DNA from: Prevotella sp. UBA3288
Lineage (GTDB): Bacteria > Bacteroidota > Bacteroidia > Bacteroidales > Bacteroidaceae
Length of the DNA: 5,825 bases
Direction of reading: 5' to 3'
Assembly: GCA_002361655.1 (NCBI GenBank)
Contig: DETM01000051.1
Location: 1-5,825, forward strand
The notes under the pieces were generated by a model. It was not told where the DNA came from and ran no database searches. It saw only the letters and a program-made list of their open reading frames with translations. Positions within the stretch are counted from its first letter, which is position 1; the number at the start of each line of letters is the position of its first letter. This document shows positions 1 to 5,532 of the stretch, piece after piece. Position numbers and translations under genes: made by a program.

Positions 1-205
1 GACTGTCCGTTATCTGTCTTTCCTTTATTGCCGCCACAATGGACGGCGGAAACGACGGTTCGTTTCTTTACCCAAGCACTACCTTATTATATATATATTA
101 TATACAACAGGCAGCACTCGCTTCTTGTACTACTTCTATCTGTCTATGTAAATCTTTCAAAGAACTCTCTCTTGTGTCGCCAACGCCCGTTTCGGAGCGA
201 AAGCG
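1..205 (-). promoter_or_regulatory. Probable rRNA operon leader transcript (16S gene would lie beyond the left edge)
   Basis: This stretch lies downstream of the minus-strand promoter at 210-240 and has no credible coding capacity. Read on the minus strand it begins with a hairpin (186-207), then has GTTCTTTGAAAG (165-154), which resembles the boxA antitermination element of rRNA leaders. Next come a 21-nt pure A/T tract (84-104) and a short GC hairpin with arms at 31-35 and 45-49. The 'GTTCTTTGA' motif followed by a long non-coding leader is, from memory, typical of sequence just before 16S rRNA genes in Bacteroidetes. No part of mature 16S rRNA is recognisable inside the window, so the assignment is an inference. 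It could instead be the leader of a tRNA or another strongly expressed gene. Confidence 0.55.
154..165 (-). promoter_or_regulatory. boxA-like antitermination motif
   Basis: The minus strand reads GTTCTTTGAAAG here, about 40 nt after the predicted start of transcription. It resembles the core of the E. coli rrn boxA (TGCTCTTTAACA), which binds NusB/NusE and prevents Rho termination of untranslated rRNA. Similar GTTCTTTGA strings precede 16S genes in many Bacteroidetes, to my recollection. The match is short, so the support is mainly its position in an untranslated leader after a strong promoter. Confidence 0.45.
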
Positions 206-207
206 GG
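186..207 (-). other. Hairpin at the 5' end of the leader transcript
   Basis: An inverted repeat pairs CCCG (186-189) with CGGG (204-207), and TTTCG (190-194) with CGAAA (198-202). It has one bulged base at 203 and a 3-nt loop (195-197). It begins at or within a few bases of the predicted transcription start for the promoter at 210-240. The leader RNA would therefore start with a stable 9-bp stem. Possible roles are protection of the 5' end or part of a leader structure used in processing. There is no T-run after it on the minus strand, so it is not a terminator. Confidence 0.5.
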
Positions 208-209
208 TG

Positions 210-240
210 CAAAGGTACGACTTTTTTCCGAACTACCAAA
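210..240 (-). promoter_or_regulatory. Strong Bacteroidetes sigma-A-type promoter, probably of an rRNA operon
   Basis: On the minus strand the -33 element TTTG (240-237) is separated by 19 nt from a perfect -7 element TACCTTTG (217-210), matching the Bacteroides consensus TTTG / TAnnTTTG. The 20 nt upstream (about 243-262) are A/T-rich and could act like an UP element. Transcription would start near 205 and run left, out of the window. It fires away from the operon described here, whose own terminator lies immediately upstream at 263-307. The arrangement with a boxA-like leader suggests rRNA, but the downstream gene is not visible. Confidence 0.72.
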
Positions 241-262
241 ACTTTTCAAGATTATTTTCACG

Positions 263-307
263 AAAAAGCCGCAGATTTTCTCCTTTATTGACAAATCTGC
301 GGTTTTT
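263..307 (-). terminator. Rho-independent terminator of the operon, potentially bidirectional
   Basis: A perfect 10-bp inverted repeat (CCGCAGATTT at 269-278, AAATCTGCGG at 293-302) encloses a 14-nt loop. It is flanked by AAAAA (263-267) and TTTTT (303-307). On the minus strand the stem is followed by CTTTTT, starting 28 nt after the Bax inhibitor-1 stop codon. On the plus strand the stem is followed directly by TTTTT, so it could stop transcription both ways. It separates this operon from the strong promoter at 210-240, shielding the leader from read-through. Confidence 0.85.
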
Positions 308-330
308 ACTCCTCTTAGCAAGAAAAAACA

Positions 331-1050
331 TCAATCTCTCTTTCCAAAAATGCGCAGCAGATAGAGGAAGAGATTCACGAAGTCCAGATATAGCATCAGT
401 GCTCCGATGAGTGCATATTTCTGTGTGGCGGCACCTGCATCCGGAGCCATCATGAACATCTGTTTAATCTTCTGCGTGTCATAGGCTGTCAATCCTACAA
501 AGACGAGAACGCCGACATACGAAAGAATCATCTCGAGGGCAGAACTCTGCACAAAGAGATTAACGACAGTGGCGATAATCAGTCCGATTAAGGCCATCAG
601 CAGTATCTTGCCTATGGAAGACAGGTCGACCTTGGTAAAGAAGCCTACCGCCGACATGGCGCCAAAAGTGCCCGCCGTGATCAAGAAGGTCGTAGCCAGG
701 CTGCCCATCGTGTAGACATAGAATAGCGACGAGAAAGTGACACCATTGAGCACCGCATAGGTGATAAACATCAGCGTAGCGACGGGCAAAGATATCTTGT
801 TGATAGCAGCGTTGAGTCCGATGACAAGGCCCAACTCCGCTATCAAGAGCACCCAGATGAGTTGATGATGCAATGCCAAGAAAGTCGTGATGGTCTGATT
901 CGTGGCCACAACATAGGCCGTCAGTCCCGTAATCACCAAGGCCATGGTCATCCACAAATAAGTCTTGCGCATCAGGACTGGGAAGGCCAAAGAGGCTTCC
1001 AACTGTCGGTCTCTGGCATAAGACTGGTAGTTTAATTCTTCGTAATCCAT
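331..1050 (-). CDS. Bax inhibitor-1 / YccA family membrane protein
   Basis: A 239-aa integral membrane protein of the Bax inhibitor-1 (TMBIM/YccA/YetJ) superfamily. About seven hydrophobic segments are visible, near residues 30-49, 62-84, 89-110, 117-137, 147-167, 173-190 and 213-235, after a charged Tyr-rich N-terminus. D191 (in AYDTQKI) and D223 (in LYLDFVN) occupy the places of the paired aspartates that form the pH-sensing latch in the Bacillus homologue YetJ. That protein is a calcium-leak channel, while E. coli YccA modulates the protease FtsH; which role applies here cannot be told. The length is normal for bacterial members. The ATG at 1050 lies 8 nt after the aminotransferase stop, so the gene is probably the last in the operon, followed by the terminator at 263-307. 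No link to sugar synthesis is known to me, so co-transcription may be incidental. Confidence 0.93.
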   Translation of the reverse strand: MDYEELNYQSYARDRQLEASLAFPVLMRKTYLWMTMALVITGLTAYVVATNQTITTFLALHHQLIWVLLIAELGLVIGLNAAINKISLPVATLMFITYAVLNGVTFSSLFYVYTMGSLATTFLITAGTFGAMSAVGFFTKVDLSSIGKILLMALIGLIIATVVNLFVQSSALEMILSYVGVLVFVGLTAYDTQKIKQMFMMAPDAGAATQKYALIGALMLYLDFVNLFLYLLRIFGKRD

Positions 1051-1058
1051 TTTTTACT

Positions 1059-2153
1059 TTAATTAGTGAAACGATTAATAATGTCTGTTACGGTCTCGAC
1101 CTCGCCACTGGTCATTGCCTGGTGACAAGGAATACTGAGTTCCTGAGCATGTATCTGCTCAGTAATAGGTAAGCAAATATCGTGCCACTTTTCGTAGCAA
1201 GCCTGTTTGTGAGGCGGGATAGGGTAATGGACGACCGTCGCCACCCCGTTCTCAGCGAGATATTGTTGCAGTCGGTCCCGCTGTTCGCAAAGCACAGGAA
1301 AAACATGAAAAACACTTCCTGAAGGTTCCGGCAATCGCAGCAGCGGGTTCTTGACATGTTTGATATAATAGTCGGCGATGGCCTGTCGGCGCGCATTATC
1401 GTCATCCAGATACTTCAGTTTCACGCTGAGCACGGCGGCCTGTATCTCATCCAAGCGGGAGTTACACCCCTGATAGTCAAAAACATACTTCCGCGACGAG
1501 CCGTAGTTTGCCATGCTTCTGACGACCTCGGCCAGACGGTCGTCACTGGTTGTGACAGCCCCGGCATCGCCCAATGCCCCGAGATTTTTGCCCGGATAGA
1601 AGCTATGGCCTGCAGCCATACCCAAAGAGCCCGTCCTACGTCCCTTAAAGCAACAGCCATGAGCCTGCGCGTTGTCCTCAAGCAACAGCAGGTCATGCTG
1701 ACGACAAAGTGCGCCAATCGTCTCTGTATAAGAACATCGCCCGTAGAGATGAACCAGCATGACGGCACGGGTGCGTGATGTGACAGCCTGTCCGATGCGG
1801 CTCTCGTCGATCTGCAATGTGTTAATGTCCGGTTCGACCAACACCGGCACCAGTCTGTTCTCCGTGATGGCCAGGATAGTGGCGATATAAGTATTGGCCG
1901 GCACAATTACCTCATCACATTCCTTCAGTACACCTATTTCTTTATACGCACGAAGAATCAGCGTCAAGGCATCAAGCCCATTTCCCACGCCGATGCAGTA
2001 TTTCGTGCCGATATACCGGGCATACTGCTGTTCAAACTGTGCTGTCGCTTCGCCACGCAGATACCACCCTCCATCGACAACCCTCAGTATGGCCTCGTGT
2101 ATCTCGTCGGCATGCATGGCCGTGATGCACTTCAGGGGTAAGTAGTCGATCAT
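1059..2153 (-). CDS. fdtB: DegT/DnrJ/EryC1-family PLP aminotransferase (dTDP-3-keto-6-deoxyhexose 3-aminotransferase, FdtB/QdtB-like)
   Basis: Predicted cytoplasmic PLP-dependent sugar aminotransferase that would transfer an amino group from glutamate to C3 of a dTDP-3-keto-6-deoxyhexose. Numbered from the start chosen here (364 aa), the Schiff-base lysine is K189 in SFYPGKNLGALGDAG. EDNAQAHG (159-166) supplies the aspartate that contacts the PLP ring nitrogen, GNGLDAL (58-64) fits the phosphate-binding turn, and NSRLDEIQAA (from 231) is the conserved family block. The length is typical. The ATG at 2153 is preferred over the ATG at 2162: it gives an ATGA overlap with the upstream acyltransferase gene, and MIDYLPLK then aligns with the usual family N-terminus (MIPFLDLK type). 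Membership of the family is near certain. The substrate is inferred from the fdtA-like cupin gene two genes upstream and from rmlB, because DegT enzymes act on many sugars. Confidence 0.9.
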   Translation of the reverse strand: MIDYLPLKCITAMHADEIHEAILRVVDGGWYLRGEATAQFEQQYARYIGTKYCIGVGNGLDALTLILRAYKEIGVLKECDEVIVPANTYIATILAITENRLVPVLVEPDINTLQIDESRIGQAVTSRTRAVMLVHLYGRCSYTETIGALCRQHDLLLLEDNAQAHGCCFKGRRTGSLGMAAGHSFYPGKNLGALGDAGAVTTSDDRLAEVVRSMANYGSSRKYVFDYQGCNSRLDEIQAAVLSVKLKYLDDDNARRQAIADYYIKHVKNPLLRLPEPSGSVFHVFPVLCEQRDRLQQYLAENGVATVVHYPIPPHKQACYEKWHDICLPITEQIHAQELSIPCHQAMTSGEVETVTDIINRFTN

Positions 2154-3091
2154 AGCGTCCATTCGTAAGTGTCGTACATCACCGTTCTTCCGCCATAGCC
2201 TTCCTTGTGGGCTATCAATCCCTCGTTCAGGATCAGCCCGCCTTTCTCATTAGATGTGCCGAAATCCAAATAGCGGCATTCTGGGAAGTCGCCATTGTAT
2301 ATCACCTGATGATAGATAGCCTCCATGGCTCCCGTCTGCTTACCGACATCATTAGTACCGCTATACTGTCCATGGAGCACATGTCTCATCCTATAGAAGG
2401 TAATACCCCCTACGATACTGTCATTCAGGTAAGCATTATACTGAATGATATTCTCAGGAAAACGGGACTTCAGCAACGTCATCTCCTGGAGTGTATGAAC
2501 AGGCTTCTGACCAAACCGTTGCATCAGGTTAGCCTCCAGTACAGGCCAAAATTCCTCCAGACTACCGTCGCGCACCACCCGGAGTCCGGCCTCCCGAGCA
2601 TTCTTCAGTCGGCGGCGATGGTCTTTCCGCCAGCGCAGGTTCTCTTCCAGGAAGATGACCGTGCCCGACATGCGCTGCTGCAAGCGGGCTCCGCATTTCC
2701 AGAACATCGCATAGAGGTCCTCCTCTGCCGGCAAACGGTGATAGACCCATGGTATAGCCCGATAAAGGACGTGTTTAAACCCTTGTTCGCGTAGATAGTC
2801 ATTAAGTTCCTCAAAGAGATGAACTACCTCAGCCGTCGTCACATTGTCATCCATCAGCAGCCCGCCATAAGTCAGTCCGAAATGCGAATAAAACGTATCT
2901 CCTTTTCCGTGGGCCGGCAAGACGGAGTGCAAGTGGTTGCCAATGTAAAAGAGCAGCGAATGGTCGTGAAAGCGATCCGCATGATAGTCCATATAGTTAC
3001 GGAAGAAGAGAAATGTCGCATTTCTCGCCCTCGCCACATAGTGATCCCACACAGTACGGTCGGCAGCCGTGTATCGCCTTATTGTGAACAT
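2150..3091 (-). CDS. GNAT/FemAB-like acyltransferase of the sugar cassette
   Basis: A 313-aa soluble protein of the type usually annotated 'GNAT family N-acetyltransferase' (Acetyltransf_6/FemAB-like fold). The basic stretch RWRKDHRRRLKNAREAG (153-169) is typical of the helix between the two GNAT-like lobes in this family. Residues about 216-296 look like the C-terminal acyl-transfer lobe, with NAYLNDSIVGGITFYR at 219-234 and YLDFGTSNEKGG at 274-285. No signal peptide or membrane segment is seen. It lies between the ketoisomerase and aminotransferase genes, overlapping the first by 13 nt and the second by 4 nt, so it very likely acts in the same pathway. My inference is that it acylates the 3-amino group of the sugar, replacing the missing FdtC/QdtC; an aminoacyl transfer is also possible. 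ATG at 3091 is chosen because AAGGA lies 8 nt upstream; an in-frame TTG at 3097 is less likely. Confidence 0.8.
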   Translation of the reverse strand: MFTIRRYTAADRTVWDHYVARARNATFLFFRNYMDYHADRFHDHSLLFYIGNHLHSVLPAHGKGDTFYSHFGLTYGGLLMDDNVTTAEVVHLFEELNDYLREQGFKHVLYRAIPWVYHRLPAEEDLYAMFWKCGARLQQRMSGTVIFLEENLRWRKDHRRRLKNAREAGLRVVRDGSLEEFWPVLEANLMQRFGQKPVHTLQEMTLLKSRFPENIIQYNAYLNDSIVGGITFYRMRHVLHGQYSGTNDVGKQTGAMEAIYHQVIYNGDFPECRYLDFGTSNEKGGLILNEGLIAHKEGYGGRTVMYDTYEWTL

Positions 3092-3486
3092 TGGCAATTC
3101 CTTACAAACTCGTCATAGTCATAGATATACTCATTCTCGTCAAATAGTTCCGATGCCAGGACCAGACAGACTGCACCGCTGGAGAAGTCCTCCAAAGTAC
3201 GCCAGACACCGACTCCCACATAAAGGCCCTGGTAAGGGTGATTCAGGTGATGCGTCTCCTGCTCACCCCTACCATTGTCGAGCACCACGTCGAACGATCC
3301 GCTGACAGCAATAATCACCTCCTGGCAACTACGATGGGCATGTCCGCCCCGCCGCTCGCCAGAAGGGATATCATAGGTCCAGTAGACACGGGCGATGTCG
3401 AAAGGCACATGCTTCATTTGCTCGGCCACTGTCAGGTTGCCGCGCGGGTCAACGATCTTTGGGAGTTCTACAATTTTTCCTATCAT
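3079..3486 (-). CDS. fdtA: dTDP-4-keto-6-deoxyglucose 3,4-ketoisomerase, cupin (FdtA/QdtA, WxcM-like)
   Basis: A 135-aa single-domain cupin that would move the keto group of dTDP-4-keto-6-deoxyglucose from C4 to C3, preparing it for the aminotransferase. The family signature runs through the whole protein: DPRGNL (13-18), PFDIARVYW (28-36), RRGGHAHR (45-52) with the two catalytic histidines H49 and H51, [10 protein letters not shown] (63-72), GLYVGVGVW (87-95) and [17 protein letters not shown] at the C-terminus. Length and histidine positions agree with Aneurinibacillus FdtA as I remember it. The ATG overlaps the purT stop as ATGA. Two residues believed to set product stereochemistry are mixed: R15 is FdtA-like and R96 is QdtA-like. 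Whether it yields the galacto (Fuc3N) or gluco (Qui3N) series is therefore open, and the symbol fdtA is only provisional. Confidence 0.92.
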   Translation of the reverse strand: MIGKIVELPKIVDPRGNLTVAEQMKHVPFDIARVYWTYDIPSGERRGGHAHRSCQEVIIAVSGSFDVVLDNGRGEQETHHLNHPYQGLYVGVGVWRTLEDFSSGAVCLVLASELFDENEYIYDYDEFVRNCQCSQ

Positions 3487-4679
3487 TTCTTCATATAGGG
3501 GTCTGTACCCAGCACTGTTGCAGCCAGCCGTTTAGCCTTGTCACGTAGCGCAGTGGTATCATCGCCCACCTCACCATAGCACAAGACGACACCCATGCGA
3601 CGGCCTTTGTGAGCCTCGGGCTTGCCGAAGATGCGAATGCGTGTGCGGTCTTCCGTCAGTGCCTCGTCCAGATGGTAGTCAAGCGACGATATCGCCTCAG
3701 TCGACACCTCTTTAGGCGAGAGGATCACGGCCGATGCTCCTGCATGTTCCAGATGGATGCCGGCGATGGGCAGTCCCATGACGGCACGGAAGTGAAGTTC
3801 GAACTCAGAGAGATTGGTGGTATGCCCGAGCGTCACCATGCCCGTATCATGCGGACGGGGCGACAGTTCGGAGAAGATGACCTCGCCCTGTTTGGTAAGG
3901 AAGAACTCCACGCCCCAGATACCGGCTCCTGTCAGTGCACGCGTCACCTGGTCGGCCATGTGCTGTGCCTGTTTCAGAGCCTCGTCGCTGATCTTGTAGG
4001 GTTGCCACGACTCACGGTAGTCGCCACCCTTCTGTACATGTCCGATGGGCGGACAGAACAGTGTGGGCCAGCCATGCTGCTGTGTGACGGTGAGCAATGT
4101 GAACTCGGACTCGAAATCGATAAACTCCTCGATGATGACCTCTTTCACGTCGCCACGCGAGCCTTCCATGGCCTCGCGGAATGCCTGTTCCAACTCGTCG
4201 TCGTTATGTACATAACTCTGACCGTGACCACTACTGGACATCAGCGGCTTGACGACACAGGGGAAGCCAATCTCGTCGGCAGCCTTTTTAAACTCGTCGA
4301 AGGTCTTGGCATAGAAATACTTTGCAGTACGCAGTCCCAGTTCCTTCGAAGCGAGGTCGCGGATGGCACGACGGTTCATTGTAAAGTTGACGGCACGAGC
4401 CGACGGAACGACCTGGATGCCCTCTTCCTCAAATTTGAAGAGGCGCTCCGTACGGATGGCCTCGATCTCCGGCACGATGAGGTCCGGCTGGTGCTTGCGC
4501 ACCACTGCTTCGAGGGCATCGCCATCGAGCATCGAAAAGACCTCACGCTCGTCGGCCACCTGCATAGCAGGAGCATTATCATAACGATCGCAAGCGATGA
4601 CATACTGGCCGGCACGTTTGGCGGCAATCACAAACTCCTTGCCCAGTTCACCTGAGCCTAACAATAATATTTTCTTCAT
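3483..4679 (-). CDS. purT: Formate-dependent phosphoribosylglycinamide formyltransferase (GAR transformylase 2), PurT
   Basis: A 398-aa cytoplasmic ATP-grasp enzyme that makes formyl-GAR from GAR, formate and ATP through formyl phosphate, a folate-independent version of the third step of purine synthesis. It is full length and strongly family-like: [10 protein letters not shown] (6-15), the GAR-binding VPEIEAI (69-75), [15 protein letters not shown] (141-155) of the ATP-grasp domain, and GDYRESWQP (219-227). E258 and E271 match the Mg ligands of the E. coli enzyme, followed by SPRPHDTGM (273-281) with D278. K353 and R360/R361 match the residues holding the GAR phosphate. No key residue is missing. 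Both ends overlap neighbours by ATGA, with the 148-aa orphan upstream and the sugar ketoisomerase downstream. A purine enzyme is unexpected inside a sugar cassette, but the intact GAR site argues that it is a true PurT. Confidence 0.96.
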   Translation of the reverse strand: MKKILLLGSGELGKEFVIAAKRAGQYVIACDRYDNAPAMQVADEREVFSMLDGDALEAVVRKHQPDLIVPEIEAIRTERLFKFEEEGIQVVPSARAVNFTMNRRAIRDLASKELGLRTAKYFYAKTFDEFKKAADEIGFPCVVKPLMSSSGHGQSYVHNDDELEQAFREAMEGSRGDVKEVIIEEFIDFESEFTLLTVTQQHGWPTLFCPPIGHVQKGGDYRESWQPYKISDEALKQAQHMADQVTRALTGAGIWGVEFFLTKQGEVIFSELSPRPHDTGMVTLGHTTNLSEFELHFRAVMGLPIAGIHLEHAGASAVILSPKEVSTEAISSLDYHLDEALTEDRTRIRIFGKPEAHKGRRMGVVLCYGEVGDDTTALRDKAKRLAATVLGTDPYMKK

Positions 4680-5122
4680 AATTCAACTGGCTTTAACCTG
4701 CCTTTTTCAATACATTTTGCAACTTGCATACGAGCCATCTTTAGCACTACGTTTTCATCATTATCGCGAGGCCATGCTCTACGAATAGTCGTCAATAAGT
4801 TTCCCTTTGTTGTATCAATGTACGCTATTGTTTCTCCATTACTAACAACTGATACGGGCCATTCATATCCATATACGGACAGAGAACCTTCATCTAATCT
4901 TTTTTGCACCATCTCTTTAAAAAGATTCAGTTGTTGTTCATTGAACGAATCGGGCAATATTAAATTACTGCCATACGGCTGATCATCGCAAACAAATTGC
5001 ACAAGTTCATCATTTTCTGCTCTCCATTTTACGTGAATAACCCGATTGATATGCCCATCGACTTCCACGCCGAAATTTGGGCTTGCTTTGACAGATATAA
5101 TACGAACTATTTTTTTTGTCAT
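4676..5122 (-). CDS. Hypothetical AT-rich 148-aa protein
   Basis: I do not recognise this protein. It is soluble, with no signal peptide or membrane segment. An apparent N-terminal beta-rich part (residues 1-50, [21 protein letters not shown]...) leads to a segment with charged helices (59-80, [21 protein letters not shown]). A second beta-like part follows (82-105), and then a basic C-terminal helix with RRAWPRD (113-119) and [16 protein letters not shown] hand count over 4681-5100 gives about 39% GC, against 50-68% in sampled lines of the adjacent purT, and its wobble positions are correspondingly A/T-rich. Its stop codon overlaps the purT start as ATGA, and it begins 12 nt after the 103-aa gene, so it is translated within the operon despite its foreign look. 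The open frame with tight spacing on both sides supports a real gene. Function unknown. Confidence 0.72.
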   Translation of the reverse strand: MTKKIVRIISVKASPNFGVEVDGHINRVIHVKWRAENDELVQFVCDDQPYGSNLILPDSFNEQQLNLFKEMVQKRLDEGSLSVYGYEWPVSVVSNGETIAYIDTTKGNLLTTIRRAWPRDNDENVVLKMARMQVAKCIEKGRLKPVEL

Positions 5123-5134
5123 ATATTCGAGATG

Positions 5135-5446
5135 TTACAGGTTAAGAAATTTATATGGCAACTGTTTATTGTCTAGCATTTGCCACTCGGGAGTGACGGC
5201 GATTTTCCGAATATTCTGATCAATTAGGTCCATCATCTGCCCGGATGACACTCCTCGACCGATAGTTATTTCCTCAAGCGACAGTCGCGGCTCGTCAAAC
5301 AAGACGTAGTAACTGACGAGAGCCTGCTCATCCTCCGGATAAAGAAGGGCAAGCAGATGCTCCGTCTGGTGTTCCTGTTCATGGGTGTTTCCTTTGTAGG
5401 CCAGATTGACCAGATAGGTATGAAGGGAATTACTTAGTTCGTCCAT
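5135..5446 (-). CDS. Small protein resembling an isolated sigma-70 region 4 (HTH)
   Basis: A 103-aa soluble protein of uncertain function. Residues about 31-85 read like the region 4 helix-turn-helix of sigma-70 factors. LLALLYPEDEQALVSYYVLF (31-50) resembles the '..LTPREREVLxLxYGL' helices, and LSLEEITIGRGVSSGQMMDL (55-74) resembles 'LTLEEIGxxxGVSRERVRQI'. IDQNIRKIA (75-83) resembles the ending '..ALRKLR'. The recognition helix lacks the usual arginines (SSGQMMDL in place of SRERVRQI), so DNA binding may be weak or altered. There is no region 2, so it cannot act as an ordinary sigma factor. It starts the closely packed run, 12 nt before the 148-aa gene and 86 nt after rmlB, where a regulator might sit. 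No consensus promoter was found in front of it. The similarity was judged by eye, and the protein could be unrelated. Confidence 0.65.
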   Translation of the reverse strand: MDELSNSLHTYLVNLAYKGNTHEQEHQTEHLLALLYPEDEQALVSYYVLFDEPRLSLEEITIGRGVSSGQMMDLIDQNIRKIAVTPEWQMLDNKQLPYKFLNL

Positions 5447-5475
5447 TTTCTGACTATATTAAACGAATCAGGTGA

Positions 5476-5514
5476 GAACGTTAATCACTCAGTGTAGGAA
5501 AGTTAGACACTCGG
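5476..5514. repeat. Two-copy imperfect direct repeat in the gap before the small HTH-like gene
   Basis: GAACGTTAATCACTCAG (5476-5492) and GAAAGTTAGACACTCGG (5498-5514) agree at 13 of 17 positions with a 22-nt period, about two helical turns. A further partial copy, AGAACATTAA (5527-5536), overlaps the rmlB stop codon. The spacing would suit a DNA-binding site upstream of the 103-aa gene, but the copies are short and degenerate and could be chance. No other element is seen in the 86-nt gap, and no TTTG/TAnnTTTG promoter is apparent there. Confidence 0.3.
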
Positions 5515-5532
5515 AGAGGGAAAGCCAGAACA

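Noticed and set aside
1..330. tRNA, CRISPR array or insertion sequence in the gene-free left end
   Set aside because: No cloverleaf with a GTTCRA loop, no regularly spaced repeats, and no terminal inverted repeats with a transposase frame were seen.
28..410. Two overlapping plus-strand open frames (28-291 and 39-410)
   Set aside because: They run through the leader, promoter and terminator on the other strand and into the end of the BI-1 gene. The products look like translated non-coding DNA, with poly-Ile/Tyr from the A/T tract.
787..794. A second TAnnTTTG string (TATCTTTG) on the minus strand
   Set aside because: It lies inside the BI-1 coding region, and I found no TTTG about 19 nt upstream, so it is likely a chance match.
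1356..1906. Open frames on both strands inside the aminotransferase gene
   Set aside because: They cover the PLP-lysine region in the wrong frames and show no family resemblance.
2207..2794. A 195-codon plus-strand open frame opposite the acyltransferase gene
   Set aside because: Antisense to a gene with clear family character and tight overlaps with both neighbours. No recognisable motif.
3609..4655. A 348-codon open frame on the plus strand opposite purT
   Set aside because: Exactly antisense to a complete PurT with all motifs. The translation is low-complexity and Cys/His/Leu-rich without domain features, as expected of a shadow frame in a GC-rich gene.
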